Assembly: GCA_028279245.1 (NCBI GenBank)
Contig: JANQOE010000053.1
Span: 1-47,325, forward strand
Direction: 5' to 3'
DNA from: Alphaproteobacteria bacterium
Lineage (GTDB): Bacteria; Pseudomonadota; Alphaproteobacteria; UBA6615
DNA length: 47,325 bases
The notes beneath the pieces are model-generated. The model had not been told where the DNA came from. It made no database searches and saw only the letters and a program-made list of their open reading frames with translations. Numbering within the stretch: the stretch's first letter is position 1; each line of letters opens with the position of its first letter. The position numbers were made by a program, and so were the translations under genes. Below, piece after piece: positions 23,211-33,131 of this stretch.

Positions 23211-25504
23211 ACCTCGCTCGCGAGTACGACGAAGCTGTCCATCACCTTTTTGACGCCGGCCTTGTCGAAGGCGATTTCCAGCTTGTTGTCTTCCACCCGC
23301 AGCACTTCGCCATAGCCGAACTTCTGGTGGAACACACGCACGCCCGCCGCATAGCCGGCGGGTTTGGACTCACGGATGGCGTAGGTTTCGCCGTCGATCA
23401 CCATGTCGGACATGCCGCGGGCAGCCGGTCGTCCGCCATAGCGTGACCGCCAGCGCTGCCGTCCACCGAACAGTTTGGTCGGGACGGGCGTCACGCCGAT
23501 CGATGACTCGTCGTCGGCCGTGTTGCCGTACAATCCCCGCTCACTCAGCAGCTCGACATGCTGGTCCGGTAACTCCCCCACAAAGCGGCTTGGCACCGAA
23601 CTCTTCCATTGGCCATGGATGTGCCGGTTGGCGGCGAACAACACGAACGCTTTTCGTTTCGCCCGGGTGATGCCGACATAGGCCAGCCGGCGCTCCTCCT
23701 CCAAACCCGCGGCACCGCTCTCGTCGAGGCTGCGTTTGTTGGGGAAGATCTCTTCCTCCCAGCCCGGCAGGAACACCGTGTCGAACTCAAGCCCCTTCGC
23801 GCTGTGCAGTGTCATCAGGTTGACCACGTCCTGCCCCGCGCCGGCAGTGTTCTCCATCACCAACGCGACATGTTCGAGGAAGCCGCCGAGATTCTCGAAG
23901 TCCTCCATCGCAACGACCAGCTCTTTCAAGTTCTCGAGCCGACCCGCCGCCTCCGGCGACTTGTCGTTCATCAGCATCTCGGTATAGCCGCTTTCCTCCA
24001 GCATTTGCTCGGCCACCTCGGTGTGCGGCAACGCCTCCGCCATCGCGCGCCAGCGCTCGAACGAAGCGATCAAGTTCGAGACAGCGTTGCGCGCGCGCGG
24101 TTTCAGCTCATCGGTGTCGGCCACTTGTTGCGCCGCCCGGTATAAGGGCGCGTTGATGGTGCGCGCCGCGATTTGCATGGCCTGCACGCTGGCATCGCCG
24201 ATCCCGCGTTTCGGCCGGTTGACGATGCGCTCGAAAGCCAGGTCGTCATCCGGCTGATTGATCACGCGCAGATAGGCCAGCGCATCGCGGATCTCCTGGC
24301 GTTCATAAAACCGCGGGCCGCCGACCACCCGGTACGGCACGCCGCAGGTCAGCAACCGTTCTTCGAACTCCCGGGTCTGAAAGCTGGCGCGCACCAGCAC
24401 GGCAACCTCACGCAGCGGCACCACCCGCCCGCGCTGAATCTCTTCGATCAGATCGACGACCGTGCGCGCTTCCTCTTCCCCATCCCACACACCGCGCACG
24501 GTGACCCGCTCACCGCCGTCGCTCTGCGTCCAGAGCGTCTTGCCCAACCGTCCTTCGTTCTTGCTGATGAGTCCCGACGCCGCGCCGAGAATGTGTTCGG
24601 TCGAGCGATAGTTCTGTTCCAACCGTACGACGGTCGCACCCGGAAAGTCCTTTTCGAACCGCAGGATGTTGCCGACCTCCGCACCACGCCAGGCATAGAT
24701 CGACTGGTCGTCATCGCCGACACAGGCGATGTTGCGATGCTGTTTGGCCAACAAACGCAACCACAGATACTGCGCGACGTTCGTGTCCTGGTACTCGTCA
24801 ACCAACAGGTAGCGGAACTGCCGTTGATAGGTCTGCAGCACGTCTTCGTGTGTCGTGAAGATGGTGAGGCAGTGCAGCAGCAGGTCGCCGAAGTCCGCCG
24901 CGTTCAGTGTCGTCAGCCGCCCCTGATACTCCTCGTAGATCTGCCGGAGGCGTCCACCAGCCAGATCGCCCGCGTCGGCCGACGAGATCTTGTCATGCGT
25001 CAGGCCGCGGTCTTTCCAGCGTTGAATGACGCCGATCAGCACGCGGGCGGGCCACTTCTTCTCGTCAACATTGTGCGCGCTCAGCAACTGCTTCAGCAGC
25101 CGGATCTGATCGTCGGTGTCGAGGATCGTGAAGTTCGACTTGAGCCCCACCAGTTCCGCATGCCGCCGCAGAATGCGCGCGCCGATCGAATGGAACGTAC
25201 CGAGCCAGATCGACTCCGCCGGTCCGCCGATCAACTCACCCACCCGCTCGCGCATTTCCGTTGCCGCCTTGTTGGTAAACGTGACGGCCAGGATCTGCCA
25301 GGGCTGCGCTTTCCGTTGCTGCAGCAGATGGGCGAGGCGCGTCGTCAGCACACGCGTCTTTCCGGTCCCCGCGCCGGCAAGCACCAGCACCGGCCCGTCC
25401 AACACCTCGACCGCGGCGCGCTGCGCCTCGTTCAGCTTGTTTAGATACGCGGGCGTCGGCGGCGCTGCCGGCGGAACCTCTTCAATCTCGAAAGGATCGC
25501 TCAT
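23207..25504 (-). CDS. uvrD: UvrD/PcrA-type DNA helicase
   Basis: This is a superfamily 1A 3'-5' helicase used in nucleotide excision and mismatch repair. The 765-aa protein has the N-terminal Q motif region LNEAQRAAVEVLDGPVLV, Walker A AGAGTGKT (43-50), TFTNKAA, VDEYQDTN, GDDDQSIYAWRGAEV, LEQNYRS, LMTLHSAKGLEFD and VGITRAK. The C-terminal FHQKFGYGEVLRVEDNKL is the Tudor-like domain that in PcrA/UvrD contacts RNA polymerase. It could be called uvrD or pcrA. Upstream there is no exact GTTC-N7-GTTC SOS box. prmA follows with a GTGA overlap. Confidence 0.95.
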   Translation of the reverse strand: MSDPFEIEEVPPAAPPTPAYLNKLNEAQRAAVEVLDGPVLVLAGAGTGKTRVLTTRLAHLLQQRKAQPWQILAVTFTNKAATEMRERVGELIGGPAESIWLGTFHSIGARILRRHAELVGLKSNFTILDTDDQIRLLKQLLSAHNVDEKKWPARVLIGVIQRWKDRGLTHDKISSADAGDLAGGRLRQIYEEYQGRLTTLNAADFGDLLLHCLTIFTTHEDVLQTYQRQFRYLLVDEYQDTNVAQYLWLRLLAKQHRNIACVGDDDQSIYAWRGAEVGNILRFEKDFPGATVVRLEQNYRSTEHILGAASGLISKNEGRLGKTLWTQSDGGERVTVRGVWDGEEEARTVVDLIEEIQRGRVVPLREVAVLVRASFQTREFEERLLTCGVPYRVVGGPRFYERQEIRDALAYLRVINQPDDDLAFERIVNRPKRGIGDASVQAMQIAARTINAPLYRAAQQVADTDELKPRARNAVSNLIASFERWRAMAEALPHTEVAEQMLEESGYTEMLMNDKSPEAAGRLENLKELVVAMEDFENLGGFLEHVALVMENTAGAGQDVVNLMTLHSAKGLEFDTVFLPGWEEEIFPNKRSLDESGAAGLEEERRLAYVGITRAKRKAFVLFAANRHIHGQWKSSVPSRFVGELPDQHVELLSERGLYGNTADDESSIGVTPVPTKLFGGRQRWRSRYGGRPAARGMSDMVIDGETYAIRESKPAGYAAGVRVFHQKFGYGEVLRVEDNKLEIAFDKAGVKKVMDSFVVLASEV

Positions 25505-25654
25505 CGCCGGGGCATCACCATTGGTTCAACTAGCGATTCCCTGGTGGTTCGACTCGGCATGCAGGCGATAGTGCTTGATGACGTTTGTGTGAAGACAAGA
25601 GAAATAAGCACCGAATGCACGTACCTTATTAGATTGGCAATGTTGGAGCGTGCG

Positions 25655-26674
25655 ATGATCCGTATGCAGCCTCCCGTACGACGCCGTGCCTGGATCCCGA
25701 TTCTCCTGCTCCTGATCGGGATTACCTCTACCCCATCACAGCTTGCCGCTCAAACGGCCTCCCCCTCGGACCTGTTGAGTGCCGTGGTCGGCGTCGAGGC
25801 CGAAGTGCCCCCCTTCGCCCGCACCGCCCGATCGCTGGGCACCAACCGCTCCGGCAGCGGCGCGCTGATCTCGTCCGATGGGCTCGTTCTGACGATTGGC
25901 TATCTGATACTCGAAGCGATGGCGGTTGACGTCATCACCCACGAGGGGGATCGGGTGGCCGCCGATGTCGTCGCCTACGATCACGAAAGCGGTTTTGGGC
26001 TGATCCGGATGCGCGAACCTTCAACCGTGACCCCGTTGGAGTTGGGCGATTCGGCATCCATGACCAAAAGCGAACAGGCGCTGGTCGCGACCCGGCATGG
26101 CAGCCGTGCCGCCATTGGCGTGCGGGTGGTGGATCGCCGCGACTTCGCGGGCTCTTGGGAATACCTGCTAGAGGATGCAATCTTTACCGCGCCGCCGCAT
26201 CGGGAGTTCGGCGGTGCCGCGTTGCTCGGGTCTGATGGCGCGCTCGTCGGCATCGGGTCGCTGTTTGTCGGTGATGCGGCCGGGCCACGCCGCCCGTCGC
26301 CGGGCAACATGTTTATCCCGGTGGCTCATTTGCAGCCCATTCTCGATGACTTGGTGACGGACGGCAGGCGCGCCGGCCCCTTGCGGCCATGGCTGGGCGT
26401 CTATCCAGAGACCGCGCGCGGGCACGTATTCCTCAGCCGCGTGGCTGATGAGAGCCCGGCCGAAACCGCCGGCCTGGGACGCGGCGATCTGGTCATCTCC
26501 GTGGGCGACAAGGCGGTGAGCAGTGTGTTCGAATTCTACCGCGCCTTGTGGGCGATCGGCGATGCCGGTACGACCGTGCCGCTCCAGGTGCTGCGGCCAA
26601 ACGGCGCGGTGGAGAGTCTGGAGGTCGATTCGATCGACCGGTACGACTGGTTGAAACTCAACCCGAGTTTCTAG
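25655..26674 (+). CDS. Secreted HtrA-like protein lacking the catalytic triad, with PDZ domain
   Basis: The 339-aa protein (ATG 25655, with GGAG seven bases upstream) has a signal peptide (RRRAWIPILLLLIGITST, cleavage near AAQ 33). It then has a trypsin-like S1C fold (about 60-230) and a PDZ domain (about 245-325; LGVYPETARGHVFLSRV, SPAETAGLGRGDLVISVG). The fold markers align with DegP/HtrA, but the catalytic residues do not. Where HtrA has T-N-x-H-V, this has LTIGYLILEA (79-88). The Asp position in DHESGFGLIRM is Gly 113. The Ser position in HREFGGAAL is Phe 185. It is probably a periplasmic pseudoprotease acting as a binding or scaffold protein. An earlier in-frame start (25544) is unlikely. 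Its stop interlocks with that of the ClC gene. Confidence 0.85.
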   Translation: MIRMQPPVRRRAWIPILLLLIGITSTPSQLAAQTASPSDLLSAVVGVEAEVPPFARTARSLGTNRSGSGALISSDGLVLTIGYLILEAMAVDVITHEGDRVAADVVAYDHESGFGLIRMREPSTVTPLELGDSASMTKSEQALVATRHGSRAAIGVRVVDRRDFAGSWEYLLEDAIFTAPPHREFGGAALLGSDGALVGIGSLFVGDAAGPRRPSPGNMFIPVAHLQPILDDLVTDGRRAGPLRPWLGVYPETARGHVFLSRVADESPAETAGLGRGDLVISVGDKAVSSVFEFYRALWAIGDAGTTVPLQVLRPNGAVESLEVDSIDRYDWLKLNPSF

Positions 26675-28398
26675 GTGTTGCCGGCCTCCTCCGAATGCGC
26701 ACGAAGCAGCGCACGCAGGATGGCCGTTTCATAGACCACGCCGACCACGTGGCCGGAGGTGTCGACCACCGGCAGATGATCGATCTCTTGCGCGGCGAGC
26801 TGGTCGAGCGCGCTTTGCAGATTGTCACCCTCGCTGACACTGGACGTATGTGTCACCGCCAGGTCGCCGGCAGTTTTGGTGACTGACTCGTCCGCATGCG
26901 CCAGATCGTTGTGTGAAATGGTGCCGACGAAACAACTGTCGTGATCGACCACGACGATGCTTTGTTCGCGCGTCCGCATCAGGATGCGGCCAACGCCCTC
27001 GACGCCCTCGTCTACCGACACCGTCTGGCAGGTCGGGTCCATCACCGTCTCGACATGCAGTCCTTTCAGTAGTCCCTCGTCCAGCGCGTGTGAAAACTGG
27101 AGCCCACGGCGTTCAAGCTGGGCATGGAAGAAGGACCGGCTGTAGAGCTGTTGCATGATCAGCGAGGCGACGACCGTCGCAATCATCACGGCAACGGTCA
27201 GTGTGTAGTCGCCGGTCAGCTCAAAGACGATCAGTATCGTCGACATGGGCGAGCCGAGCATCGCGCCTGCCATCGCCCCCATGCCGATCACCGCATAGGT
27301 GCTACTTCCTGAGAAGAGTTCAGGAAACACGGTGCCGGCAACGCTGCCGAACGCCGCGCCCACCATCGCGCCAAGAAACAGCGCCGGGCTGAACACTCCA
27401 CCGCCAAAACCGAACCCGAGGCTGATGGCCGTTGCCAGGAACTTGGCCGCGATGAGCAGGAGCAGCAGCGTAAAGGCGAAGTCGCCCCGCAAAGTCGCGT
27501 CGGTCGCCTCGTAGCCCACGCCCAACACTTGCGGCGCCACGATGGCCATACCGCCAACCGCAAGGCCGGCCACCGCCGGACGGCCCCAGCCGGGTACTCG
27601 ACTGCGTTCGGCCACCGTCTGGGCGAAGAAGATTGACCGGGACAGAGCAATCGCCGCTATGGCGGCGACAATCCCCAGCATCACGAAGGCGGGGAACTCC
27701 CACAGGCTGTGCAGGACGACATCCGGCAACACGAACGCAGGCGCGTTCCCATATTGGGCGCGGCTGATGATGGTTGCCGTCACCGACGAAATGACAATCG
27801 GTGCGATCGCCCGCAGCGAATGGTGCCGCATGATCACTTCCAGCGCGAAGAACACGCCGGCGATGGGAGCATTGAACGATGCGGCAACGGCGGCCGCGGC
27901 GCCACAGCCGAGCAGGGTGCGCGCCGAACCATGCGGCAACCGAAGAAGGCGCGACACATAAGCGCCGAACGTGGCGCTCAGATGTACCGCCGGACCTTCC
28001 CGGCCGGTCGACGCCCCTGCGCCGATCGAAACAGCCGCGGCGATCGTCGAAACGACACCGTCCCGCAGCGACAGCGTCGAGGCCGGCATCGTACTGCCCT
28101 CGATGACTTGTGCCACGCCATGCGCGCGGCCGCCTTTGATCGCCCACCGCAGGAACAAGCCGACAACCAGGCCACCCACCGCGGGAACCAGCAGGAGTTG
28201 CGACCACGGCACACCAGCGGTGCCGGTAACAACGAACTCATGCGTGAAGCCGAATCCAACGAACTGCACGCCGCCTATCGCCGTGCGAAACAGGATGACC
28301 GCGGCCGCCGAGACGCCGCCGAGCAGCACGGCCAGGACGGACAGCACAAGATGCTCATTCCGTACCAACCTCGACAAACCGGAGGTGAGACTGTCCAC
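26671..28398 (-). CDS. ClC-family chloride channel/transporter with CBS domains
   Basis: The 575-aa inner-membrane protein (GTG start) has about 440 residues of hydrophobic ClC fold and then a CBS pair (about 445-570; ETVMDPTCQTVSVDEG, then HTSSVSEGDNLQSALDQL). ClC signatures are TGREGPAVHL with the gating Glu 134, SFNAPIAGVFFALEV, and GFGGGVFSPALFLGAMVG. By hand alignment to E. coli ClcA, the internal proton-path Glu (203 in E. coli) is Val 188. The GSGIPE loop has become AHGVAQV. Both changes hint at channel-like behaviour or a different anion. CBS domains usually sense adenine nucleotides. It converges on the pseudoprotease gene, sharing CTAG. Confidence 0.92.
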   Translation of the reverse strand: MDSLTSGLSRLVRNEHLVLSVLAVLLGGVSAAAVILFRTAIGGVQFVGFGFTHEFVVTGTAGVPWSQLLLVPAVGGLVVGLFLRWAIKGGRAHGVAQVIEGSTMPASTLSLRDGVVSTIAAAVSIGAGASTGREGPAVHLSATFGAYVSRLLRLPHGSARTLLGCGAAAAVAASFNAPIAGVFFALEVIMRHHSLRAIAPIVISSVTATIISRAQYGNAPAFVLPDVVLHSLWEFPAFVMLGIVAAIAAIALSRSIFFAQTVAERSRVPGWGRPAVAGLAVGGMAIVAPQVLGVGYEATDATLRGDFAFTLLLLLIAAKFLATAISLGFGFGGGVFSPALFLGAMVGAAFGSVAGTVFPELFSGSSTYAVIGMGAMAGAMLGSPMSTILIVFELTGDYTLTVAVMIATVVASLIMQQLYSRSFFHAQLERRGLQFSHALDEGLLKGLHVETVMDPTCQTVSVDEGVEGVGRILMRTREQSIVVVDHDSCFVGTISHNDLAHADESVTKTAGDLAVTHTSSVSEGDNLQSALDQLAAQEIDHLPVVDTSGHVVGVVYETAILRALLRAHSEEAGNT

Positions 28399-28403
28399 GC
28401 CGT

Positions 28404-28431
28404 TTGGGCTCCGCTAGGGTGCGGCTAACTC
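28404..28431 (+). promoter_or_regulatory. Candidate promoter of the BASS-like transporter gene
   Basis: TTGGGCT (28404-28410), 13 bases, then GCTAACTC (28424-28431). This fits the Caulobacter-type housekeeping pattern in spacing and in seven of eight -10 positions. The expected start of transcription is near 28437, exactly where an inverted repeat begins. Confidence 0.4.
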
Positions 28432-28436
28432 TTTTG

Positions 28437-28471
28437 CACGGCCCGTGTACTAACTCAACCGATGGGCCGTG
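28437..28471 (+). promoter_or_regulatory. Inverted repeat covering the start codon of the transporter gene
   Basis: CACGGCCC (28437-28444) and GGGCCGTG (28464-28471) are perfect eight-base complements. The stem can grow inward by one G-U and one T-A pair to include the whole ATG (28462-28464). No clear Shine-Dalgarno sequence precedes that ATG. In RNA this would be a stem-loop hiding the start codon at the 5' end of the message. Confidence 0.5.
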
Positions 28472-29418
28472 TTTCCCCTGGGAGGCGACGTCCGCTGCTG
28501 CTCTTTCTGGCTCGCCATGCCACGCTGATCATGGCGCTCGGTGTTTTTGTTGGCTTGTTGGTGCCGCCGCTCGCCTCAGTGGCCCGCCCGTTGCTGACCC
28601 CGGCCATGTTCTGCGTGTTGACGCTGAGTTTGCTGCGCCTCGATCTGGCGGCGGTGGGGCAATGGCTGCGCCGCCCCGTGGTCCTATTATTGCTTCTCAT
28701 CTGGATGCTGGTCGCGACGCCGGTACTCGCCGCCACGATCCTTGCCACAACGCCTCTGGACCGCGCCACACAAACGGCCTTCATCCTGTTCGCTGCGGCG
28801 CCGCCGATCACCGTAATCCCGGCCTACGCCATGCTGCTGGGGACCAACGCGGCGCTGGCCACAGTGGTGCTCACACTAGCGAGCATTGCCGCCCCCATCG
28901 TCCTGCCGCTCGTCGCCATCGGCGTGATCGGCCTGGAACTGGAGATCTCCGGCGCCGCCTTTGCCGCGCGTCTGCTTGCCTTGATCGGCGGGTCGTTTCT
29001 TGCCGCCGCGATCCTTAGATCCGTGATCGGCCGGCAGCGGATTGACGCGTCCGGTTCTCAAATCAGCGCGTTCGTCGTCATTGCCATGCTTGTACTGGCG
29101 CTCTCCATCATGGACGGCGTCACGGCGCAGCTGCTCGCGGACCCGATACGTGTCATCGCCTTTGCCGGCGGTGTGGTCGCCGCCAACATCATCCTGCAGA
29201 CGGTGACCGCCGGTGTATTCTGGAAACTGGGACGGACGGACTCGTTGACCGCCGGACTGACCGGTGGATACCGCAACTCGATCTTGTTGCTCGCCGTCCT
29301 TGGCACCGCGGCCAGTCCGGAACTCAGCTTGATGGCGGCGTCGGCTCAGATCGCCGTCTACATCCTGCCCGCTGTCCAGCAACCCTTGTTTCGGGCCCTA
29401 GGCTGCCGAGCCATCTAA
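28462..29418 (+). CDS. BASS/SBF-like membrane transporter
   Basis: The 318-aa protein has nine or ten predicted membrane helices and almost no large loops. The pattern resembles the bile acid:sodium symporter (SBF) superfamily: [21 protein letters not shown] near the start, [15 protein letters not shown] in the middle, and [17 protein letters not shown] near the end (SBF proteins have a similar GG-RN motif). The substrate is unknown; organic anions or steroid-like acids are family possibilities. ATG 28462 is the only upstream start; it lies inside a stem-loop and has no good ribosome site. The stop interlocks with that of metH (CTAA). Confidence 0.75.
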   Translation: MGRVSPGRRRPLLLFLARHATLIMALGVFVGLLVPPLASVARPLLTPAMFCVLTLSLLRLDLAAVGQWLRRPVVLLLLLIWMLVATPVLAATILATTPLDRATQTAFILFAAAPPITVIPAYAMLLGTNAALATVVLTLASIAAPIVLPLVAIGVIGLELEISGAAFAARLLALIGGSFLAAAILRSVIGRQRIDASGSQISAFVVIAMLVLALSIMDGVTAQLLADPIRVIAFAGGVVAANIILQTVTAGVFWKLGRTDSLTAGLTGGYRNSILLLAVLGTAASPELSLMAASAQIAVYILPAVQQPLFRALGCRAI

Positions 29419-32400
29419 CTGCGGTCGTAGGCTAGGTTCGGCGCCAACCAGCGTTCCGCCTGTTCGATCGAGACACCGCGCCGCCGCGCATAGTCTTCCA
29501 CCTGGTCCTTGCCGATCTTGCCGACCCCGAAATACTGCGCGTCGGGGTGCCAAAAATAGTAGCCCGAGACGGAAGCGGCCGGCAGCATGGCGAAACCCTC
29601 CGTCAGCGTGATCGATGCGCGCTGCGGTGCGTCCAGCAGCTCGAACAACGCCACCTTCTCGCTGTGGTCCGGACAGGCCGGGTAACCCGGCGCCGGGCGG
29701 GTGCCCTGATAGGCCTCGCGGACCAGTGCCTCGTTATCGAGATCTTCGTCCGGCGCATAGCCCCAGAGGCTGGTGCGCACCCGCTCATGCATCCGTTCCG
29801 CCAGCGCCTCAGCCAACCGGTCGGCCAATGCCTTCAGCAGGATGTCGCTGTAGTCGTCATGTTCAATCGCGAAACGCGCCAGGTGCGGTTCGATGCCGAG
29901 CCCGGCGGTGACAGCAAAGGCGCCGACATAGTCTTCAACACCGCTCGACTTGGGCGCCACGAAGTCCGCGAGGCAAAAGTTGCTGCGGCCCCGCGATTTG
30001 ACCATTTGCTGCCGCAAAAAGTGGAAGGTGGACGCGGTCGATGTCCTGGTCTCATCGGCGTAGATAGCGACATCATCGTCGTTGATCGCGTTGGCTGGGA
30101 AGAACCCCACGACCGCACGCGCCGACAGCCATTTCTCCGCGATGATCTGGTCGAGCATCTTCCGGGCATCGGCAAACAGGTTGCGGGCCGCTTCCCCAAC
30201 GACCGGGTCCTCCAGAATGGCCGGGAAGGTCCCTTGCAGTTCCCATGACCGGAAGAACGGCGTCCAATCGATCCGGCTCGGCAACTCCGCCAAATCGTAG
30301 TCCTCAAACGCCTTGAGGCCGAGAAAACTCGGCCGCGGCGAGACGACGCCCTGCCAATCGATCTGATGTTTCGCGGCGCGCGCCTCGGCGATCGGCAGCA
30401 GCTTGCGGTCCTTGCCGGCGGAGTAGCGCGCGCGTACCGTCTCATGCTCCGTACGGACGTCTGCGACGAACTGGTCGCGCCGCGTGTCGCTGACCAAACT
30501 CCCCGCAACACCGACCGACCGCGATGCGTCGACGACATGCACCGTCGGGCCGCTGTAGCTCGGCGCAATCTTCACGGCGGTATGCACTTTCGACGTCGTT
30601 GCCCCGCCGATCAGCAGCGGGATGTCCATGCCGGCGCGGTCCATTTCCTTGGCCACGGTGACCATTTCTTCCAGCGACGGCGTGATCAGCCCGCTCAGCC
30701 CGATCATGTCAGCGCCTTCGTCTCGGGCGGTCTCCAGGATCTTGGGGTAGGGGACCATGACGCCCAGATCGACCACTTCGAAATTGTTACACTGCAGCAC
30801 CACGCCGACGATGTTTTTGCCGATGTCGTGCACATCGCCTTTCACGGTGGCCATCACGATCTTGCCGTTGCTCTCCCGGACACCGTCGCCCTGTTCCTCC
30901 TCGATAAAGGGGATCAGGTGAGCGACGGCTTGTTTCATCACCCGCGCACTTTTGACCACCTGCGGCAGGAACATCTGGCCGGACCCGAACAGCTCGCCGA
31001 CCACGTTCATTCCGTCCATCAGCGGACCTTCGATGACCTCGATCGGCCGGTCCGCCTCCTGCCGCGCCTCTTCCGTATCCTCGATAATGAATTCGGTGAT
31101 GCCCTTCACCAGCGCATGGGAGAGCCTGTCGGCGACGTTGCCTTCGCGCCACGTCAAATCGACGGCTCGCTTCTGCCCGCCACCCTTAACCGTGTCGGCG
31201 ATCTCCAGCAGGCGGTCGGTCGCATCTTCGCGCCGGTTCAGGATAACGTCTTCGACACGCTCCCGCAGCTCTGCCGGCAGGTCAGCATAGACCGCAAGTT
31301 GGCCTGCATTAACGATCCCCATGTCCATGCCGGCTTTCACCGCGTGGTACAGAAACACCGCGTGCATCGCCTCACGCACCGCATTGTTACCGCGGAACGA
31401 GAAGGAAACGTTGCTGACCCCGCCGCTGATCAGCGCGTGCGGCAAATCTTGTTTGATACGCTCGACGGTTTGAATGTAGTCGCGGGAGAAGTTTGCGTGC
31501 TCCGCGATCCCCGTCGCCACCGGAAAGATGTTGGGGTCGAAGATGATGTCTTCCGGCGGGAAGCCGACGACGTCGGTCAGCAACCGATAACTGCGGGTGC
31601 AGATCTCGATCATCCGCGCGTGGGTGTCGGCCTGTCCCTGCTCGTCGAACGCCATCACAACGACGGCAGCGCCGTAGCGCAGGATCTCCCGCGCCTGCGC
31701 GAGGAACGGTTCTTCACCCTCCTTCAGACTGATCGAATTGACGATGCCCTTACCCTGAACGCATCGCAGCCCAGCCTCGATCACCGACCATTTCGATGAG
31801 TCGATCATGATGGGGACGCGGCTGATTTCCGGCTCCGACGCGACGAGGTTGAGGAACTCTGTCATCGCCGCCTCGGCGTCCAGCATCGCCTCATCCATAT
31901 TGACGTCGATGACCTGGGCGCCGTTTTCGACCTGCTGGCGGGCGACCGACAGCGCCGCCTCGAAGTCGCCGTCCAGTATCAGCTTCTTGAACTTGGCCGA
32001 CCCGGCAACATTGGTGCGTTCGCCGATATTGACGAACCCGGTCACGTCGTCGATCGACAGCGGCTCCAATCCACTGAGCCGGCATACCGGTGGCAGGTCA
32101 GGCAGGGGACGCGGCGCCAGACTGGAGACGGCGTCGCCGATAGCACGAATATGGTCCGGCGTTGTTCCACAGCAGCCGCCCACCAAGTTGACGAACCCGC
32201 TGTCGGCGAATTCCTTGATCTGCTTGGCCATGTAGTCCGGCGTGTCGTCATATTCACCGAAAGCATTCGGCAGTCCGGCATTTGGATAGACGCCGACCGG
32301 GATCCCCGCGACCTGCGACAGTACTTGCAGATGTGGGCGCAGATCCTTTGCCCCCAACGCGCAGTTCAAGCCGACGCAAAATGGCTTTGCATGGGCCACC

Positions 32401-33131
32401 GAATTCCAGAAGGCCTCCGTCGTCTGGCCGGAAAGCGTGCGCCCCGACGCATCGGTGATCGTCCCCGACAGCATCAACGGCAGGCGGCGGCCGATCTCAT
32501 CGAACAGCGACAGCACGCCGTGGATCGCCGCCTTGGCATTGAGAGTGTCGAAGATCGTCTCGATCAGCAGGAAGTCGGAACCACCGTCAATCAAGCCGCG
32601 CGCCGCCTCGGCATAGGCGGTTGCCAACTCTTCGAAACTGACGTTGCGGTAGCCCGGATTGTTGACATCCGGCGAGATCGACGCCGTCCGGTTGGTCGGT
32701 CCCAGCGCACCGGCAACGAACCGTAGCTTCCCGTCCGTCGCTTCGATGTCCGCAACCGCGCGTTGGGCGAGGCGCGCCGATTCCAGATTGAGTTCGTAGG
32801 CCAAGTGATCGGTGCTGTAGTCCGCCTGGGCGATCCGTGTCGCACCGAATGTGTTCGTTTCGATAATGTCCGCGCCGGCCTCGAGAAAGGCGGTATGGAT
32901 CTCCGCAATACAATCCGGTTGGGTCAACGACAGGATTTCGTTGTTGCCCTTCAGGTCCGTCGCTGAGTTGTGAAACCGTTTGCCGCGAAAGGCCGCCTCA
33001 TCCAGGTCGTAGCGCTGGACCATCGTGCCCATCGCGCCGTCCAGGACCAGGATGCGCTGCTCCAGCATCGCCATCAGCGCGTTTTCGCGGGCCGCGGTCG
33101 TCATCTTATTGTCCGACCGGTGCATGTTCAT
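29415..33131 (-). CDS. metH: Cobalamin-dependent methionine synthase MetH
   Basis: MetH transfers the methyl group of methyl-tetrahydrofolate via cobalamin to homocysteine. I chose the ATG at 33131 (1,238 aa), which overlaps the metF stop as ATGA. The frame is open 39 codons further upstream but lies within metF. Domains in order: homocysteine/zinc domain ([32 protein letters not shown]), pterin domain ([27 protein letters not shown]) and B12 domain with the cobalt-binding His in [11 protein letters not shown] (about residue 765). The reactivation domain follows to the end ([34 protein letters not shown]). It is complete in one polypeptide. Confidence 0.98.
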   Translation of the reverse strand: MNMHRSDNKMTTAARENALMAMLEQRILVLDGAMGTMVQRYDLDEAAFRGKRFHNSATDLKGNNEILSLTQPDCIAEIHTAFLEAGADIIETNTFGATRIAQADYSTDHLAYELNLESARLAQRAVADIEATDGKLRFVAGALGPTNRTASISPDVNNPGYRNVSFEELATAYAEAARGLIDGGSDFLLIETIFDTLNAKAAIHGVLSLFDEIGRRLPLMLSGTITDASGRTLSGQTTEAFWNSVAHAKPFCVGLNCALGAKDLRPHLQVLSQVAGIPVGVYPNAGLPNAFGEYDDTPDYMAKQIKEFADSGFVNLVGGCCGTTPDHIRAIGDAVSSLAPRPLPDLPPVCRLSGLEPLSIDDVTGFVNIGERTNVAGSAKFKKLILDGDFEAALSVARQQVENGAQVIDVNMDEAMLDAEAAMTEFLNLVASEPEISRVPIMIDSSKWSVIEAGLRCVQGKGIVNSISLKEGEEPFLAQAREILRYGAAVVVMAFDEQGQADTHARMIEICTRSYRLLTDVVGFPPEDIIFDPNIFPVATGIAEHANFSRDYIQTVERIKQDLPHALISGGVSNVSFSFRGNNAVREAMHAVFLYHAVKAGMDMGIVNAGQLAVYADLPAELRERVEDVILNRREDATDRLLEIADTVKGGGQKRAVDLTWREGNVADRLSHALVKGITEFIIEDTEEARQEADRPIEVIEGPLMDGMNVVGELFGSGQMFLPQVVKSARVMKQAVAHLIPFIEEEQGDGVRESNGKIVMATVKGDVHDIGKNIVGVVLQCNNFEVVDLGVMVPYPKILETARDEGADMIGLSGLITPSLEEMVTVAKEMDRAGMDIPLLIGGATTSKVHTAVKIAPSYSGPTVHVVDASRSVGVAGSLVSDTRRDQFVADVRTEHETVRARYSAGKDRKLLPIAEARAAKHQIDWQGVVSPRPSFLGLKAFEDYDLAELPSRIDWTPFFRSWELQGTFPAILEDPVVGEAARNLFADARKMLDQIIAEKWLSARAVVGFFPANAINDDDVAIYADETRTSTASTFHFLRQQMVKSRGRSNFCLADFVAPKSSGVEDYVGAFAVTAGLGIEPHLARFAIEHDDYSDILLKALADRLAEALAERMHERVRTSLWGYAPDEDLDNEALVREAYQGTRPAPGYPACPDHSEKVALFELLDAPQRASITLTEGFAMLPAASVSGYYFWHPDAQYFGVGKIGKDQVEDYARRRGVSIEQAERWLAPNLAYDRS

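Noticed and set aside
25522-25554. A possible SOS box upstream of the UvrD-type helicase (repeated TGGTTCRACT).
   Set aside because: The alphaproteobacterial LexA pattern is GTTC-N7-GTTC. Here the two GTTC elements are 19 bases apart, and the nearer partner is ATTC at N8, so the fit fails.
30366-31799. A 477-codon open frame opposite metH, and similar long ones opposite the helicase (24173-25444) and the HyuB half (43881-45191).
   Set aside because: They mirror strongly conserved genes, are rich in Arg, His and Asp, and show no recognisable motif or ribosome site.
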